Assembly: GCA_021850555.1 (NCBI GenBank)
Contig: JAJZLX010000078.1
Span: forward strand, 1 to 10,855
Reading direction: 5' to 3'
Source of the DNA: Pseudomonadota bacterium
GTDB lineage: Bacteria; Pseudomonadota; Gammaproteobacteria; Steroidobacterales; Steroidobacteraceae
Length of the DNA stretch: 10,855 bases
Below are positions 1 through 7,382 of the stretch, piece after piece. The notes beneath the pieces are model-generated. The model had not been told where the DNA came from and made no database searches. It saw nothing but the letters and a program-made list of their open reading frames with translations. The position numbers and the translations under genes were made by a program. The stretch's first letter is position 1. Each line of letters opens with the position of its first letter.

Positions 1-1
1 A

Positions 2-1168
2 CGACAGGAAATGCAGGCGTTGGTCGAGCGACATGATGTCGCGCTCAAATCCGCGTCCGCACAGCACCGGGATGAATGTCGAGCACTGGCGGCGCAGCTG
101 CATCAGCAGCGCGCCGCGGCGGACTTCGCGATTAGAGCGAAACACGAACAAGAACTGGTGAGCGAACGTCAAGCGACGTTGCTGCGGGAAGCCGCGGTCC
201 ACGAGAGTGATCTTGAGGAAGCCCGGTCTGCTCTGAGCGCGCAATTACATGCGGAGCGAGAACAGCGCAGGGTGGAAAGAGGCGTCTCTGAAGCTGTCCA
301 AGCGGAGCTCGACGTGCTAAAGCGGACTCTGTCGTGGCGGGTCACGGCTCCACTCGGGTTATTCAAGCGTCGGCGTCATACAATTTGCATTCAATCTTCC
401 ACAATAGATCCGCAATTGTCCACCGAGGGCATTCCATTGCCCCCGCAGAGGCATACGGTTCCGGGCTTTGGAGCAGTCGGTCTGATGAGCCAGATAGTCA
501 AACATAGGCCGCCCCTAGAAACGGCGTCCAGCATTACGGATATATTGCAGTTGCATCACGAAGATTTTGTCGAGTGCGCGTATCGCACCGTCTTGAAGCG
601 CACCGCCGATCAAGAGGGGCTTGCGCATTATACGAACCGCGTGCTTGGCGGGCATCCCAAGATCGAAATCCTCTGCGACCTCTATCGATCGGCCGAGGCC
701 AAAGAGAAGGGGGTCGACCTGCCGTGGCTGCAAAGGGCGATCGCCAGGCATGAAGTGCGGAACCGACCTTCTTGGCGATTCTTCCGAAAGATCTGGCGCT
801 TCGGTGCCGCACGAGCGGAGTTGGCAGATCGACTCAGAATGATAGAAGAGAGAGTGAGCTACTTGCAGCGCCAATCGGTGGCAGCCCGTGCCGACTTGAC
901 AGCGCGCCTTGGGATTGTGGAGGAGAGTTTGCGCGGACGCGGAGGGCAGTCGGGGACGCACTCGGGACAACCAGCTCAGATGGCCGAGCAGCCACCTGGG
1001 ATGACGGAAAGTGGAGATGTCGGTCGAGACTCTGCGGAACGTGATGCCAGCGCTCCGCCTGCGGGCGTCCTTGTAGGGAGGTCATTGGTGGCAAAACGGA
1101 TAATTCGCGACCTCAGCACTGCAATCCGTGAAGCAAATGCTGGATCTGTCGTGCGGGCACGCTTGTGA
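2..1168 (+). CDS. Coiled-coil / DUF4214 protein of a surface-polysaccharide locus (5' end missing)
   Basis: The frame is open to the left edge, so the first ATG (position 11) is probably internal and an N-terminal domain may be missing. Numbering from that ATG, residues 1-105 are a charged, Ala/Glu/Arg/Gln-rich coiled coil ending in LKRTLSWRVTAPL (103-115). That SWR.TAPL signature is common where coiled coils join catalytic domains in polysaccharide glycosyltransferases and methyltransferases. Residues about 176-235 form a DUF4214 domain (DFVECAYRTVLKRTADQEGL, 185-204), a helical module found in surface and polysaccharide-associated proteins. A second short coiled coil spans about 265-307, followed by a Gly/Ser/Pro-rich linker and a basic helix. 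No catalytic motif is visible in this part. The downstream glycosyltransferase gene starts 32 bases after the stop on the same strand, so co-transcription is likely. Role inferred: scaffold or accessory module in glycan assembly; the lost N-terminus could be a methyltransferase or glycosyltransferase. Confidence 0.8.
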   Translation, partial: RQEMQALVERHDVALKSASAQHRDECRALAAQLHQQRAAADFAIRAKHEQELVSERQATLLREAAVHESDLEEARSALSAQLHAEREQRRVERGVSEAVQAELDVLKRTLSWRVTAPLGLFKRRRHTICIQSSTIDPQLSTEGIPLPPQRHTVPGFGAVGLMSQIVKHRPPLETASSITDILQLHHEDFVECAYRTVLKRTADQEGLAHYTNRVLGGHPKIEILCDLYRSAEAKEKGVDLPWLQRAIARHEVRNRPSWRFFRKIWRFGAARAELADRLRMIEERVSYLQRQSVAARADLTARLGIVEESLRGRGGQSGTHSGQPAQMAEQPPGMTESGDVGRDSAERDASAPPAGVLVGRSLVAKRIIRDLSTAIREANAGSVVRARL

Positions 1169-1200
1169 ACATAAGGTAGCTCGAACATAGAGGTACATGC

Positions 1201-4092
1201 ATGCGTTTGGTTATTGATTTACAAGGCGCTCAAACCGGCAGCCGCTTTCGCGGCATTGGGCGGTATTCTCTTTCCATCGCCAAGGCGATGGCCAGGGTCA
1301 ACACAGACCACGAAATCATAATCGCGCTGAGTGGTCTATTTCCGGAAACGCTCGAAGCGATTCGTGGGGAATTTCGCGGATTATTGCCGGCAGAGAATAT
1401 TCGGGTTTGGAACGCCGTTGGTCCGGTGCGCGAGATCGATGATAGGAACCGATGGCGTTGCGCGGCCTCAGAGAGGATCCGAGAGACCTTCCTCGCAAGC
1501 CTGGAGCCCGACGTGGTGTTCATCACGAGTCTCTTCGAGGGTCTTGGCGATGACGCCGTATGCAGCGTCGACGTGCTTAAGCACGGAATTCCGACAGCCA
1601 TTCTCCTACACGACCTCATTCCATTGGTGAATCCGGACGAACACTTTCGTGCGAGTGGGCGGCACAGGAGGTGGTATAGACGAAAGATTCGATCACTCAA
1701 GTGCAGCAGTCTCCTACTCGCGGTCTCAGAGAGCTCCCGCCGCGAGGCAGTGAGCACCGGGTTGTTTCCGGAGAGCTCTGTTGTAACAATTTACGGTGCG
1801 TGCAGTGAGCAATTTTGTAGCCTATCGATCTCGGGTAGCGAGAAGGCCGCCCTCTGGAGTCGTGTCGGAATTTCTCGTTCATTCGTGATGTACACTGGCG
1901 CCGCTGATGAGAGGAAGAATCTGCATCGCCTGATCGAGTCCTACGCAGGGCTGCCACTGAGCGCGCGGCGGGCACACCAGCTTGTGTTCGCGGGCAAAAT
2001 GCCGGATGGAAACGTTGAACAGTATCTCCATGCAGCTAGAAAATCCGGACTGGGAGCCGATGAGCTCGTGTTCACGGGCTACGTCGATGACCTTGATCTC
2101 GTCAAGCTTTACAACACCTGCGAGGTTTTTGTCCTTCCATCAACACACGAGGGATTCGGACTTCCAGTCTTGGAGGCAATGGCGTGCGGAGCGCCCGTCA
2201 TCGGTTCGAATGCCAAAAGTCTCCCCGAGGTAATTGGGCTTTCAGACGCCATGTTTGATCCGCTTTCCGTTCCAGATATGCGGGCGAAGCTGGAACGCGT
2301 ACTGACGGACCATGATTTTCGCGCTTCCCTCAGACGGCATGGCGCTAGACAAATCCGGGGTTTCTCTTGGGAACGCAGTGCGAAAGCCGCGCTCGATGCA
2401 CTGCAGGGTCTCGTGCCGAAAGAGACATCACGGGTGCTTCAGGCATTGACTGTCGAGTCGACGGCATGCTTCGAGCGACGGCAGTTGCGGATTCTGGTGG
2501 TAAAACTTGACCACCTTGGTGACTTCATACTCGCCATTCCTGCTTTGTCGAAACTGCGTGCTAGGTACCCTTACGCCTCAATCAGCATTATCGTGGGGAG
2601 CTGGAACGTAGCGATCGCCAAGGAGCTCAATTTCTTTGAGGAGATTTACGTCTTTGATTTCTTCAAGCGCAAGTCTTCAGTGTTGCCGTCTGTACTTGAA
2701 GAGTCGTTGAGCGAACTGTTATCCAAGCTCGGGCAGTTCGACATTGCCGTCGACCTCCGTAGACCAGCGGACACACGATTCTTACTTATGCGAGTGAACG
2801 CGGATATAAAGGTTGCTTACGCGACGCTTGACGAAGCCATGGACACCGACATCGATGTCGCTCTGACGGCACATCAGGACGTCCCTTTTAGAACCTCACC
2901 GCTAAACCGAACCTCAATGTCTGTGCAGATGCTTCGAGTGATCGATGCGATACCGGCAGATTTTGACGACTTTGTGACATTTCCAAAGTTTTGTGTAAGC
3001 GAACGAGCGGATCAAGGTCGTGTTGCGATCTTCCCAAAGGCCGGATCTGCCGCAAGAGAGTGGGGCAAGTCGAACTTTGAGCAGCTTGTTGACTTGCTTC
3101 TGGATGACCCTCTAGTGGAAGCCATAGATATCTATCTGTCTGACGAGCGAGAGGTGACCGATCTTGCGTTCCGCTCGGATCTGAGGATCCAGGTGCTCAT
3201 CGGACTGCCTTTCGCGGATCTGACCCGTTCGTTGTCTCGAGCAAGCGTATGCATAGCGAACAACTCAGGTGGGGGGCATCTCGCGTCCTACCTAGGAGTT
3301 GCAGTCATCGGTATCTATTCGGGGCATGAGTTAGCGCTGGAGTGGGGTCTTCAGTTCTTCGATGGGGCTGTCATCCATAGGGCGGCCCGATGTGCGCCGT
3401 GTCATGGTGCTCGTCCGGACGACTGTCCGCACGGTCTCTTCTGCCTTACCCAGATTTCCGTATCAGACATCTATCGAAAGACGATTGAAGCCATCGCGGC
3501 GAAACAGTCTGCAAACGGCTCAGAGCGTTTAAGGCCACCCCGCATCTCGTTTCAGTTTGATACGGATACGCTGGTCCGGAAACTGCTGTATGGGATTGCG
3601 GAACTCGCTGGCGGCACGGAGCAAGATAGCATAAGCGCGGCGCTCGCTATTTCGTCGAACCACCCCGGTTACACACTGCCTGACGAAGCCAGCATTCCAC
3701 TAAATCTTACGACGAGCCATAAGTCCCCGCGCGTCGAATGGCGTGGATTCAGTGGCATCGAATCTGAATTCCGGTGGACGGAGGGCCACAATGTCGCCAT
3801 GGTGTTCGAGTGCCCTGAGGAAACACCGTCGACGGGGACACTCGTCGTCAAGATTGACACGTTAGGTGAGCAACGAATTGCGGGAACGCTGAACTGTAAG
3901 AGGGTCCTCGAAACGGCGGCTTCAGGAACCCACGTTCCGTTGAGGATTCCGGTAGACAATCTCGAGAGTGGTCTTAATATTCTGGAATTCGAGCTTCCTG
4001 ACGCGAGGCTGCCAGGAAACGGCGATGGGCGAAAGTTGGCGATAGCCGTCCGCGACTTTACAGTTGAGGTTGATCAAGGACGCACTGCGTGA
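1201..4092 (+). CDS. GT4-GT9 bifunctional glycosyltransferase with C-terminal beta-rich domain
   Basis: A 963-residue cytoplasmic or membrane-peripheral enzyme predicted to transfer two sugars onto a surface glycan or lipid-linked precursor. Residues 1-400 are a GT-B fold GT4 transferase: N-terminal MRLVIDLQGAQTGSRFRGIG, a YTGAADERKN loop (231-240), and the EX7E signature with Glu317 and Glu325 in EGFGLPVLEAMACG. Residues about 429-775 are a GT9 (ADP-heptose:LPS heptosyltransferase-like) domain: LRILVVKLDHLGDFILAIPA (429-448), donor-site motif NNSGGGHLASYLG (687-699) and the family's Cys cluster (Cys731, Cys734, Cys742, Cys748). Residues about 800-958 are predicted beta-rich, possibly a glycan-binding or accessory sandwich; I do not recognise a named family. 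The start is supported by AGAGG at 1189-1193, seven bases upstream. Known: GT4 enzymes retain and GT9 enzymes invert the anomeric configuration. The sugars are not predictable here. G+C is clearly lower than in genes right of 5300, suggesting transfer. Confidence 0.93.
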   Translation: MRLVIDLQGAQTGSRFRGIGRYSLSIAKAMARVNTDHEIIIALSGLFPETLEAIRGEFRGLLPAENIRVWNAVGPVREIDDRNRWRCAASERIRETFLASLEPDVVFITSLFEGLGDDAVCSVDVLKHGIPTAILLHDLIPLVNPDEHFRASGRHRRWYRRKIRSLKCSSLLLAVSESSRREAVSTGLFPESSVVTIYGACSEQFCSLSISGSEKAALWSRVGISRSFVMYTGAADERKNLHRLIESYAGLPLSARRAHQLVFAGKMPDGNVEQYLHAARKSGLGADELVFTGYVDDLDLVKLYNTCEVFVLPSTHEGFGLPVLEAMACGAPVIGSNAKSLPEVIGLSDAMFDPLSVPDMRAKLERVLTDHDFRASLRRHGARQIRGFSWERSAKAALDALQGLVPKETSRVLQALTVESTACFERRQLRILVVKLDHLGDFILAIPALSKLRARYPYASISIIVGSWNVAIAKELNFFEEIYVFDFFKRKSSVLPSVLEESLSELLSKLGQFDIAVDLRRPADTRFLLMRVNADIKVAYATLDEAMDTDIDVALTAHQDVPFRTSPLNRTSMSVQMLRVIDAIPADFDDFVTFPKFCVSERADQGRVAIFPKAGSAAREWGKSNFEQLVDLLLDDPLVEAIDIYLSDEREVTDLAFRSDLRIQVLIGLPFADLTRSLSRASVCIANNSGGGHLASYLGVAVIGIYSGHELALEWGLQFFDGAVIHRAARCAPCHGARPDDCPHGLFCLTQISVSDIYRKTIEAIAAKQSANGSERLRPPRISFQFDTDTLVRKLLYGIAELAGGTEQDSISAALAISSNHPGYTLPDEASIPLNLTTSHKSPRVEWRGFSGIESEFRWTEGHNVAMVFECPEETPSTGTLVVKIDTLGEQRIAGTLNCKRVLETAASGTHVPLRIPVDNLESGLNILEFELPDARLPGNGDGRKLAIAVRDFTVEVDQGRTA

Positions 4093-4119
4093 CCGGGTCG
4101 TACTTAAATGAAACTTCAT

Positions 4120-4123
4120 GGAG
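4120..4123 (+). promoter_or_regulatory. Shine-Dalgarno of the 33-codon ORF
   Basis: GGAG lies seven bases before the ATG at 4131. It is the only well-placed ribosome-binding site in the 136 bases between the glycosyltransferase stop and the methyltransferase ATG, so ribosomes probably enter here and reach the methyltransferase by coupling. Confidence 0.5.
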
Positions 4124-4130
4124 ACGTGAT

Positions 4131-4232
4131 ATGCAACAGGGTGATGTGGCGGTGCTGCCAAGAAGCATCGCTCTCGACCTTGCCGTCGGGGATCATGATG
4201 GCGATTGGCGGATCGACTCGCAACCCGAATGA
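4131..4232 (+). CDS. 33-residue ORF translationally coupled to the methyltransferase
   Basis: The ORF begins at ATG 4131 with GGAG seven bases upstream and ends in TGA at 4230-4232, which overlaps the methyltransferase ATG at 4229 as ATGA. The peptide begins MQQGDVAVLPRSIALDLAVG and is acidic toward its C-terminus. It has no signal peptide or membrane segment, and I recognise no family. The arrangement is what is expected of a leader ORF that delivers ribosomes to the next gene by termination-reinitiation. It could also be the remnant of a longer gene. A competing 48-codon ORF from ATG 4108 in another frame lacks a Shine-Dalgarno. That the peptide itself has a function is not shown. Confidence 0.4.
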   Translation: MQQGDVAVLPRSIALDLAVGDHDGDWRIDSQPE

Positions 4233-4834
4233 ACAGCAACACGACTCGGATTGATTTGATACCATCTCCGGGCCTAGCTGGCGAACCGACTCGGCTTTTT
4301 GAGGCCAGGGCCGCAGAGGGATTCTGGGCGCGGTTCGTAAAACCCGGTATGGTGTTAGACATCGGACATAAGGGAGCGCTGAACTCTCCCCCGATCTTCG
4401 GCGATGCAGCCGGCCTAGACAGCGACACGCCCGGCTACGATGGACGGAATCTACCCTATGCCGATGGAAGCGTAGGGACCATTCATGCGTCCCATCTTTT
4501 GGAGCATATTGCCGACTTTGGCTATTTCTTCCGCGAGTGCTTCCGTATCTTGACTGTCGGGGGCACGCTCATGCTGTTCGTTCCTATGATGGAAGCATAC
4601 GAGCGTCGGGCGACACCGCCTTCGCTGTTCAATGCAGATCACAAACGCTTTTACACGGCCGCTCGTCTCCTTTTCGAGATAGAGTCCTCTCTGCCGCGGT
4701 CGAGCTACGTAGTCATGCATGTCCGAGAGCGATTTCGCGTCTCGGATCTTGTTCTGCCGGTGCAAACACATGCCCAGGGTCCTTATGAGATCGAATGCGT
4801 GCTGGAGAAGACCAGCGCTACGGGAGTCTATTAG
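4229..4834 (+). CDS. Class I SAM-dependent methyltransferase (Methyltransf_11-like)
   Basis: A 201-residue predicted cytoplasmic methyltransferase, probably acting on a sugar or glycan intermediate made by the neighbouring transferases. Visible motifs: the SAM-binding strand-loop VLDIGHKGA (42-50), a degenerate form of the usual DxGxGxG; a second-strand acidic position in GLDSDTPGYDG (62-72); the post-II segment LPYADGSVGTIHASHLLEHI (75-94); and GGTLMLFVP (111-119). The C-terminal half (DHKRFYTAARLLFEIE; YEIECVLEK near the end) resembles small single-domain methyltransferases of polysaccharide loci, and the length is about normal. ATG 4229 was chosen because it overlaps the stop of the coupled upstream ORF; an in-frame TTG at 4205 would add eight residues, and TGA at 4196-4198 closes the frame further up. 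The IS21 fragment begins immediately after the stop, so the last few residues may have been altered by an insertion or deletion. The substrate is unknown. Confidence 0.88.
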   Translation: MNSNTTRIDLIPSPGLAGEPTRLFEARAAEGFWARFVKPGMVLDIGHKGALNSPPIFGDAAGLDSDTPGYDGRNLPYADGSVGTIHASHLLEHIADFGYFFRECFRILTVGGTLMLFVPMMEAYERRATPPSLFNADHKRFYTAARLLFEIESSLPRSSYVVMHVRERFRVSDLVLPVQTHAQGPYEIECVLEKTSATGVY

Positions 4835-4835
4835 G

Positions 4836-4961
4836 AGTCGAGGTCCTCGACCGCGCCACGTCGGCCACGGCTCCGTGGTGGGCGAGCATCGCGGCATAAG
4901 CCGGGTTCAACTGCGGCTCGTAGAGGTCGGGCTTGATCACGCCCTGCTTGAGATTATCGAG
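4836..4961 (-). pseudogene. istA: IS21-family transposase IstA fragment
   Basis: Read on the minus strand from 4961, the translation starts LDNLKQGVIKPDLYEPQLNP and continues YAAMLAHHGAVADVARSRTS. This matches the part of the IS21 IstA integrase core around the second catalytic Asp (the D of DN), where the family has a pattern like DNLK.GV..PD.Y.P.LN..Y..ML.HYG...DP.R. Only about 42 codons remain. The first Asp, the catalytic Glu region, the HTH and the partner IstB gene are absent. The usual DP.RVRDPDRKG continuation has become DVARSRTST, suggesting small frameshift or substitution decay at the left edge. It is non-functional debris. The family assignment comes from motif memory and could be confirmed by a protein search. 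Confidence 0.75.
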
Positions 4962-4963
4962 CG

Positions 4964-4997
4964 CCTGTGCCCATCACTATTATGTGGCGGGCACGGG
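4964..4997. repeat. Imperfect inverted repeat at the edge of the integrase element
   Basis: CCTGTGCCC at 4964-4972 and GGGCACGGG at 4989-4997 are inverted with one T-G mismatch and a 16-base AT-rich loop. It begins right where similarity to IstA stops, so it may be the terminal end or the recombinase-binding site of the integrase element. It could also be a chance hairpin. Confidence 0.45.
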
Positions 4998-5092
4998 CTA
5001 TCGCCTTGATTTCAGACCGGTCTACCGGCGGCGACGGCACATAACGGAGGATAGAGGCATGGTGATCTCCCTTTCGGTTTCGGAGATTATCC

Positions 5093-5245
5093 ATGCTCGA
5101 GAAGTACTTTGTCCGTCCCGAGACGGCTGACCGTATCCGCTGCAGCTGGATTGCCCATACCGTTGAACAATACGTCACATGGTTGTCGGCGAGGAGATAC
5201 TCGCAATGCTCAGTGAAGCGGCGTCCCGTGGCCGTGCAGAGTCAT
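5093..5245 (+). pseudogene. Tyrosine recombinase/integrase, N-terminal fragment
   Basis: ATG 5093 has GGAG at 5082-5085, seven bases upstream, so the original start signals survive. The translation MLEKYFVRPETADRIRCSWI followed by AHTVEQYVTWLSARRYSQCS matches the N-terminus of a large group of ~400-residue tyrosine recombinases (usual pattern MLEKYFV.P.TADRIRASWIG..IE.YV.WL...GY). That group often occurs in consecutive recombinase genes, such as recombinases-in-trio elements. Homology fades after about residue 50. The frame then runs to a stop at 5339-5341, across the 3' end of the oppositely oriented gene. The core-binding domain is incomplete, and the whole catalytic domain with its R-H-R-Y residues is missing. 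Not functional. Assigning it to a recombinase trio is inference. Confidence 0.72.
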
Positions 5246-5306
5246 GTGTGCGACGGCCAAGCGATCGCAGCGTTTTCACGGCACGATTGGGCATCGAGTT
5301 GGCGGC

Positions 5307-6293
5307 CTATTGCACGGCGTGCTCAGTTGCGGGGCGGGTGACATCGGATTCTTCGGGAGTGTTTGCGAGCAGTCTGTGCTGCTCACGTGCCGGTGATGGC
5401 GAGTCCCGGAGGGCCAGGCGATATCGATATACGAGACGCAGGACGTTCCAGTCGTCGATCCGGTCCGGGAAACGCGCGCCCTCGGCGTCGTAGAAGGAGG
5501 GTAGATAGCGATACAGTGAGTGTTGATCGATGCGCGCGATCTGCGAGAGTGCGCATTGACCATCGGTCGTGGGATCGAGGACATCGACACCGAGCAGCAC
5601 GAAGCGTGCCGTAACCCGGGAAAGCTGCTCGAGAACGCGCGGGAAATCGTCCGGCAACGCGTGGTTGGGCCGGCCCATGATCAGGAACAGCTTCGAGTCC
5701 CGGCTGCGCAGCAGGTCCCTGAAGCGGTCCACGCAGCGCTTGAAGTACAGGTAATCTTCCTCCCGTGTGGGATCACGGTGAGCAAAAACGGCAGCGATAC
5801 CATACTTTTGGAGGTAGAGCTCGTGCTCGGCACCTGGATTCCAGCGACCGTCGCTGATCGAACGGTAGTGGCGGCGGTCGAGAAACGCCGAGAAGTCATC
5901 CTGCAGGCAGTCGATGAGCATCTGAGGCGAGGAGAATATCCAGTCGAACGGCAGGGAGTATCGCCTCAGCCCATTATTTTTCAGGATGTTGCCGGTCAGG
6001 CAGAAACTGCCGAGGGAGGCGAGATGCGTCACTGGCCGGCCATCGATGAGCGCTGTCCCGCGGTCGGCCATCGCTGAGTTGAGGTGGGAAACTGCCACAG
6101 CGCGCGTGCGGCTACCGTATTCCGCCGAGGAGCGGAAGGCTTGCAGCATTTTCGGTACGGCCCGCTCGGCACCGATTCGGCGGATGAGCTGCTCGTAGGT
6201 CTGGGCACCGTCCGGGTCGGGATCGCGTCCCAGGACGGTCCGATAGAGGTCGCGTACGAGACGCCGGATCCGAATTCGACGGATGATCCCCAT
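5307..6293 (-). CDS. DUF4214-DUF1796 protein, putative papain-like cysteine peptidase fold
   Basis: A 328-residue protein from ATG 6293 (an in-frame GTG at 6320 would add nine residues). Residues about 12-60 form a DUF4214 domain (LVRDLYRTVLGRDPDPDGAQ), followed by a DUF1796 domain from about residue 88. Its hallmark segments are ASLGSFCLTG, with candidate nucleophile Cys98, then RRYSLPFDWIFSSP, with Asp117. A possible His172 lies in AVFAHRDPTREEDY. DUF1796 is described in Pfam as a putative papain-like cysteine peptidase, but a measured activity is not established to my knowledge. There is no signal peptide or membrane helix. A TGnTATAGT element at 6335-6343 suits ATG 6293, leaving a leader of about 35 bases, and would leave almost none for GTG 6320; neither start has a close Shine-Dalgarno. 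The SDR gene ends 81 bases upstream on the same strand. DUF4214 links this protein to the coiled-coil protein at the left edge. Role inferred: surface-glycan or glycoprotein processing. Confidence 0.82.
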   Translation of the reverse strand: MGIIRRIRIRRLVRDLYRTVLGRDPDPDGAQTYEQLIRRIGAERAVPKMLQAFRSSAEYGSRTRAVAVSHLNSAMADRGTALIDGRPVTHLASLGSFCLTGNILKNNGLRRYSLPFDWIFSSPQMLIDCLQDDFSAFLDRRHYRSISDGRWNPGAEHELYLQKYGIAAVFAHRDPTREEDYLYFKRCVDRFRDLLRSRDSKLFLIMGRPNHALPDDFPRVLEQLSRVTARFVLLGVDVLDPTTDGQCALSQIARIDQHSLYRYLPSFYDAEGARFPDRIDDWNVLRLVYRYRLALRDSPSPAREQHRLLANTPEESDVTRPATEHAVQ

Positions 6294-6334
6294 GTGCGCG
6301 AAATCAGCCCTCTGGGTCACTGCGCCGTCTGCGT

Positions 6335-6343
6335 ACTATACCA
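6335..6343 (-). promoter_or_regulatory. Candidate extended -10 promoter for the DUF4214-DUF1796 gene
   Basis: The minus strand reads TGGTATAGT, an extended -10 (TGn followed by a TATAAT-like hexamer). It lies in the 108 bases between the SDR stop and ATG 6293. No TTGACA-like -35 is seen at 16-18 bases, as can be the case for extended -10 promoters. Transcription would start near 6328. Confidence 0.35.
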
Positions 6344-6401
6344 GTGCGCACGGTCGGTTATGGGAGGGGGATCGCAGCTCATGGCGATGGCCCCGGGTTC
6401 C

Positions 6402-7202
6402 TCAGGCACCGAAGCCCAGTCGGCGCAAAATCCGCTCGGCGATCGGCGGCGGCAGGATCGAGAGTGAGTACAGGCCGCCAGCCAGCCACCAGGGAAAGGC
6501 GATGCGGGCGCGATTGCGCTCGAGCCCACGGCGAATGAGCAGGGCGGCACGGTCGGGGGAAATGATGCCGGGCTTGGGGCCCGGGATGCGCTCGGTCATG
6601 GGGGTGCGCACGAAGCCGGCGAGTACAACGCTGACCCCGATGCCTTGCGGCGCGAGCCAGAGACGCAACGACTCGCCGTACGCCTTGATCGCGGCCTTGC
6701 TGGCACAGTAAACCGGTGTCTTCGCCAGCCCGTGCAGGGCCGCAAGGGAGCTCATGAGCGCAATCTGGCCGCGGCCCCGCCGCCGCATCGCAGGGAGTAC
6801 TCCCGCCACGGTGGCCAGGGCTCCATCGAGGTTCACGCCGAGCACGTCGCGTGCGGCCTCGAGGGATTCAACCTGCTCTCCGTCGCGGATCGTCTGGGTC
6901 ACGCCGGCGTTGACGATCGCGAGATCGATGGATTTTTGTTCCGACACAGCTCGAAGCGCCGCGGTCACCGCATCGGCCTCGCGCAAATCGAAGGTCAGGG
7001 ACACGACATGTGCGCCACGTTTCCGACACTCCTCGCAGATGCTCGCAAGGCGCACCACGTCGCGTCCGTGCAGGATGAGCGTGCGGCCGGGAGTCGCGAA
7101 GCTGCGCGCGAGGGCCGCGCCGATGCCGCCGGTGGCGCCGGTGATGAGAATGGTGGCGGGTTCGCTCTGGGTGGGTGCTTCTGTTTCGACCATCTGGCTC
7201 AT
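6402..7202 (-). CDS. Short-chain dehydrogenase/reductase (classical SDR)
   Basis: A 266-residue NAD(P)-dependent oxidoreductase with a Rossmann fold. Numbered from ATG 7202: cofactor motif TGATGGIG (21-28), NAG (98-100), Asn124 in LGVNLDGAL, catalytic Ser152 in LMSSLAALHG, Tyr165 and Lys169 in YCASK, and the following GFVRTPM segment (196-202). All catalytic-tetrad residues are present. His45-Gly46-Arg47-Asp48 after the second strand includes the basic residue often seen in NADP-using members, so NADP preference is likely but not proven. A hydrophobic stretch (WWLAGGLYSLSIL, 238-250) near the C-terminus may give membrane contact. The frame is open to 7394, but the added 64 residues are not SDR-like, so ATG 7202 (or ATG 7193) is preferred; neither has a clear Shine-Dalgarno. 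Substrate unknown: a glycan-precursor sugar or a lipid/acyl compound are both plausible from the neighbours. Confidence 0.9.
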   Translation of the reverse strand: MSQMVETEAPTQSEPATILITGATGGIGAALARSFATPGRTLILHGRDVVRLASICEECRKRGAHVVSLTFDLREADAVTAALRAVSEQKSIDLAIVNAGVTQTIRDGEQVESLEAARDVLGVNLDGALATVAGVLPAMRRRGRGQIALMSSLAALHGLAKTPVYCASKAAIKAYGESLRLWLAPQGIGVSVVLAGFVRTPMTERIPGPKPGIISPDRAALLIRRGLERNRARIAFPWWLAGGLYSLSILPPPIAERILRRLGFGA

Positions 7203-7366
7203 TGTCGTCAATGGGCAATCAGTCAGGCAAAAGGCGCCTGCGCGCGTTTCGCGTCGGAGGTGCTGCCGTTTTGCTCCGGTAATCGCCTTTGGCGGGCTGA
7301 TCTGAGGTTCCCCGGCCCGCAGATCCGGGCCGGAGAGCACTGCTCGGACCTCGCACAGTTGCCACG

Positions 7367-7382
7367 TGCAGTCTTGACTGCA
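7367..7382. repeat. 16-bp palindrome, possible operator
   Basis: TGCAGTCTTGACTGCA has two perfect 7-base arms around TT. It overlaps a second inverted repeat, CTTGAC (7373-7378) and GTCAAG eleven bases later. It lies about 165 bases upstream of the SDR start, a plausible regulator site. No specific regulator is recognised. Confidence 0.4.

Larger units (their letters stand above)
4835..5306. mobile_element. Mobile-element scar: IS21 fragment next to a truncated integrase element
   Basis: No intact gene lies in these 472 bases. From left to right they hold a minus-strand IstA fragment, an imperfect inverted repeat at 4964-4997, an apparently non-coding leader, and the 5' end of a tyrosine-recombinase gene. 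That gene loses recognisable homology near 5245, with about 60 further bases I cannot assign before the next gene's stop. The fragments are in opposite orientations and both lack most of their genes, so the element cannot transpose on its own. Inferred order of events: an IS21 element landed here, an integrase element inserted into or beside it, and deletions removed the rest. The scar lies exactly where gene direction and base composition change. Confidence 0.7.

Noticed and set aside
4108..4254. 48-codon ORF from ATG 4108
   Set aside because: No Shine-Dalgarno. It overlaps the better-supported 33-codon ORF and the methyltransferase start in another frame.
5520..6077. 185-codon plus-strand open frame
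   Set aside because: It is antisense to the DUF4214-DUF1796 gene, which has clear conserved motifs. No start signal and no family resemblance.
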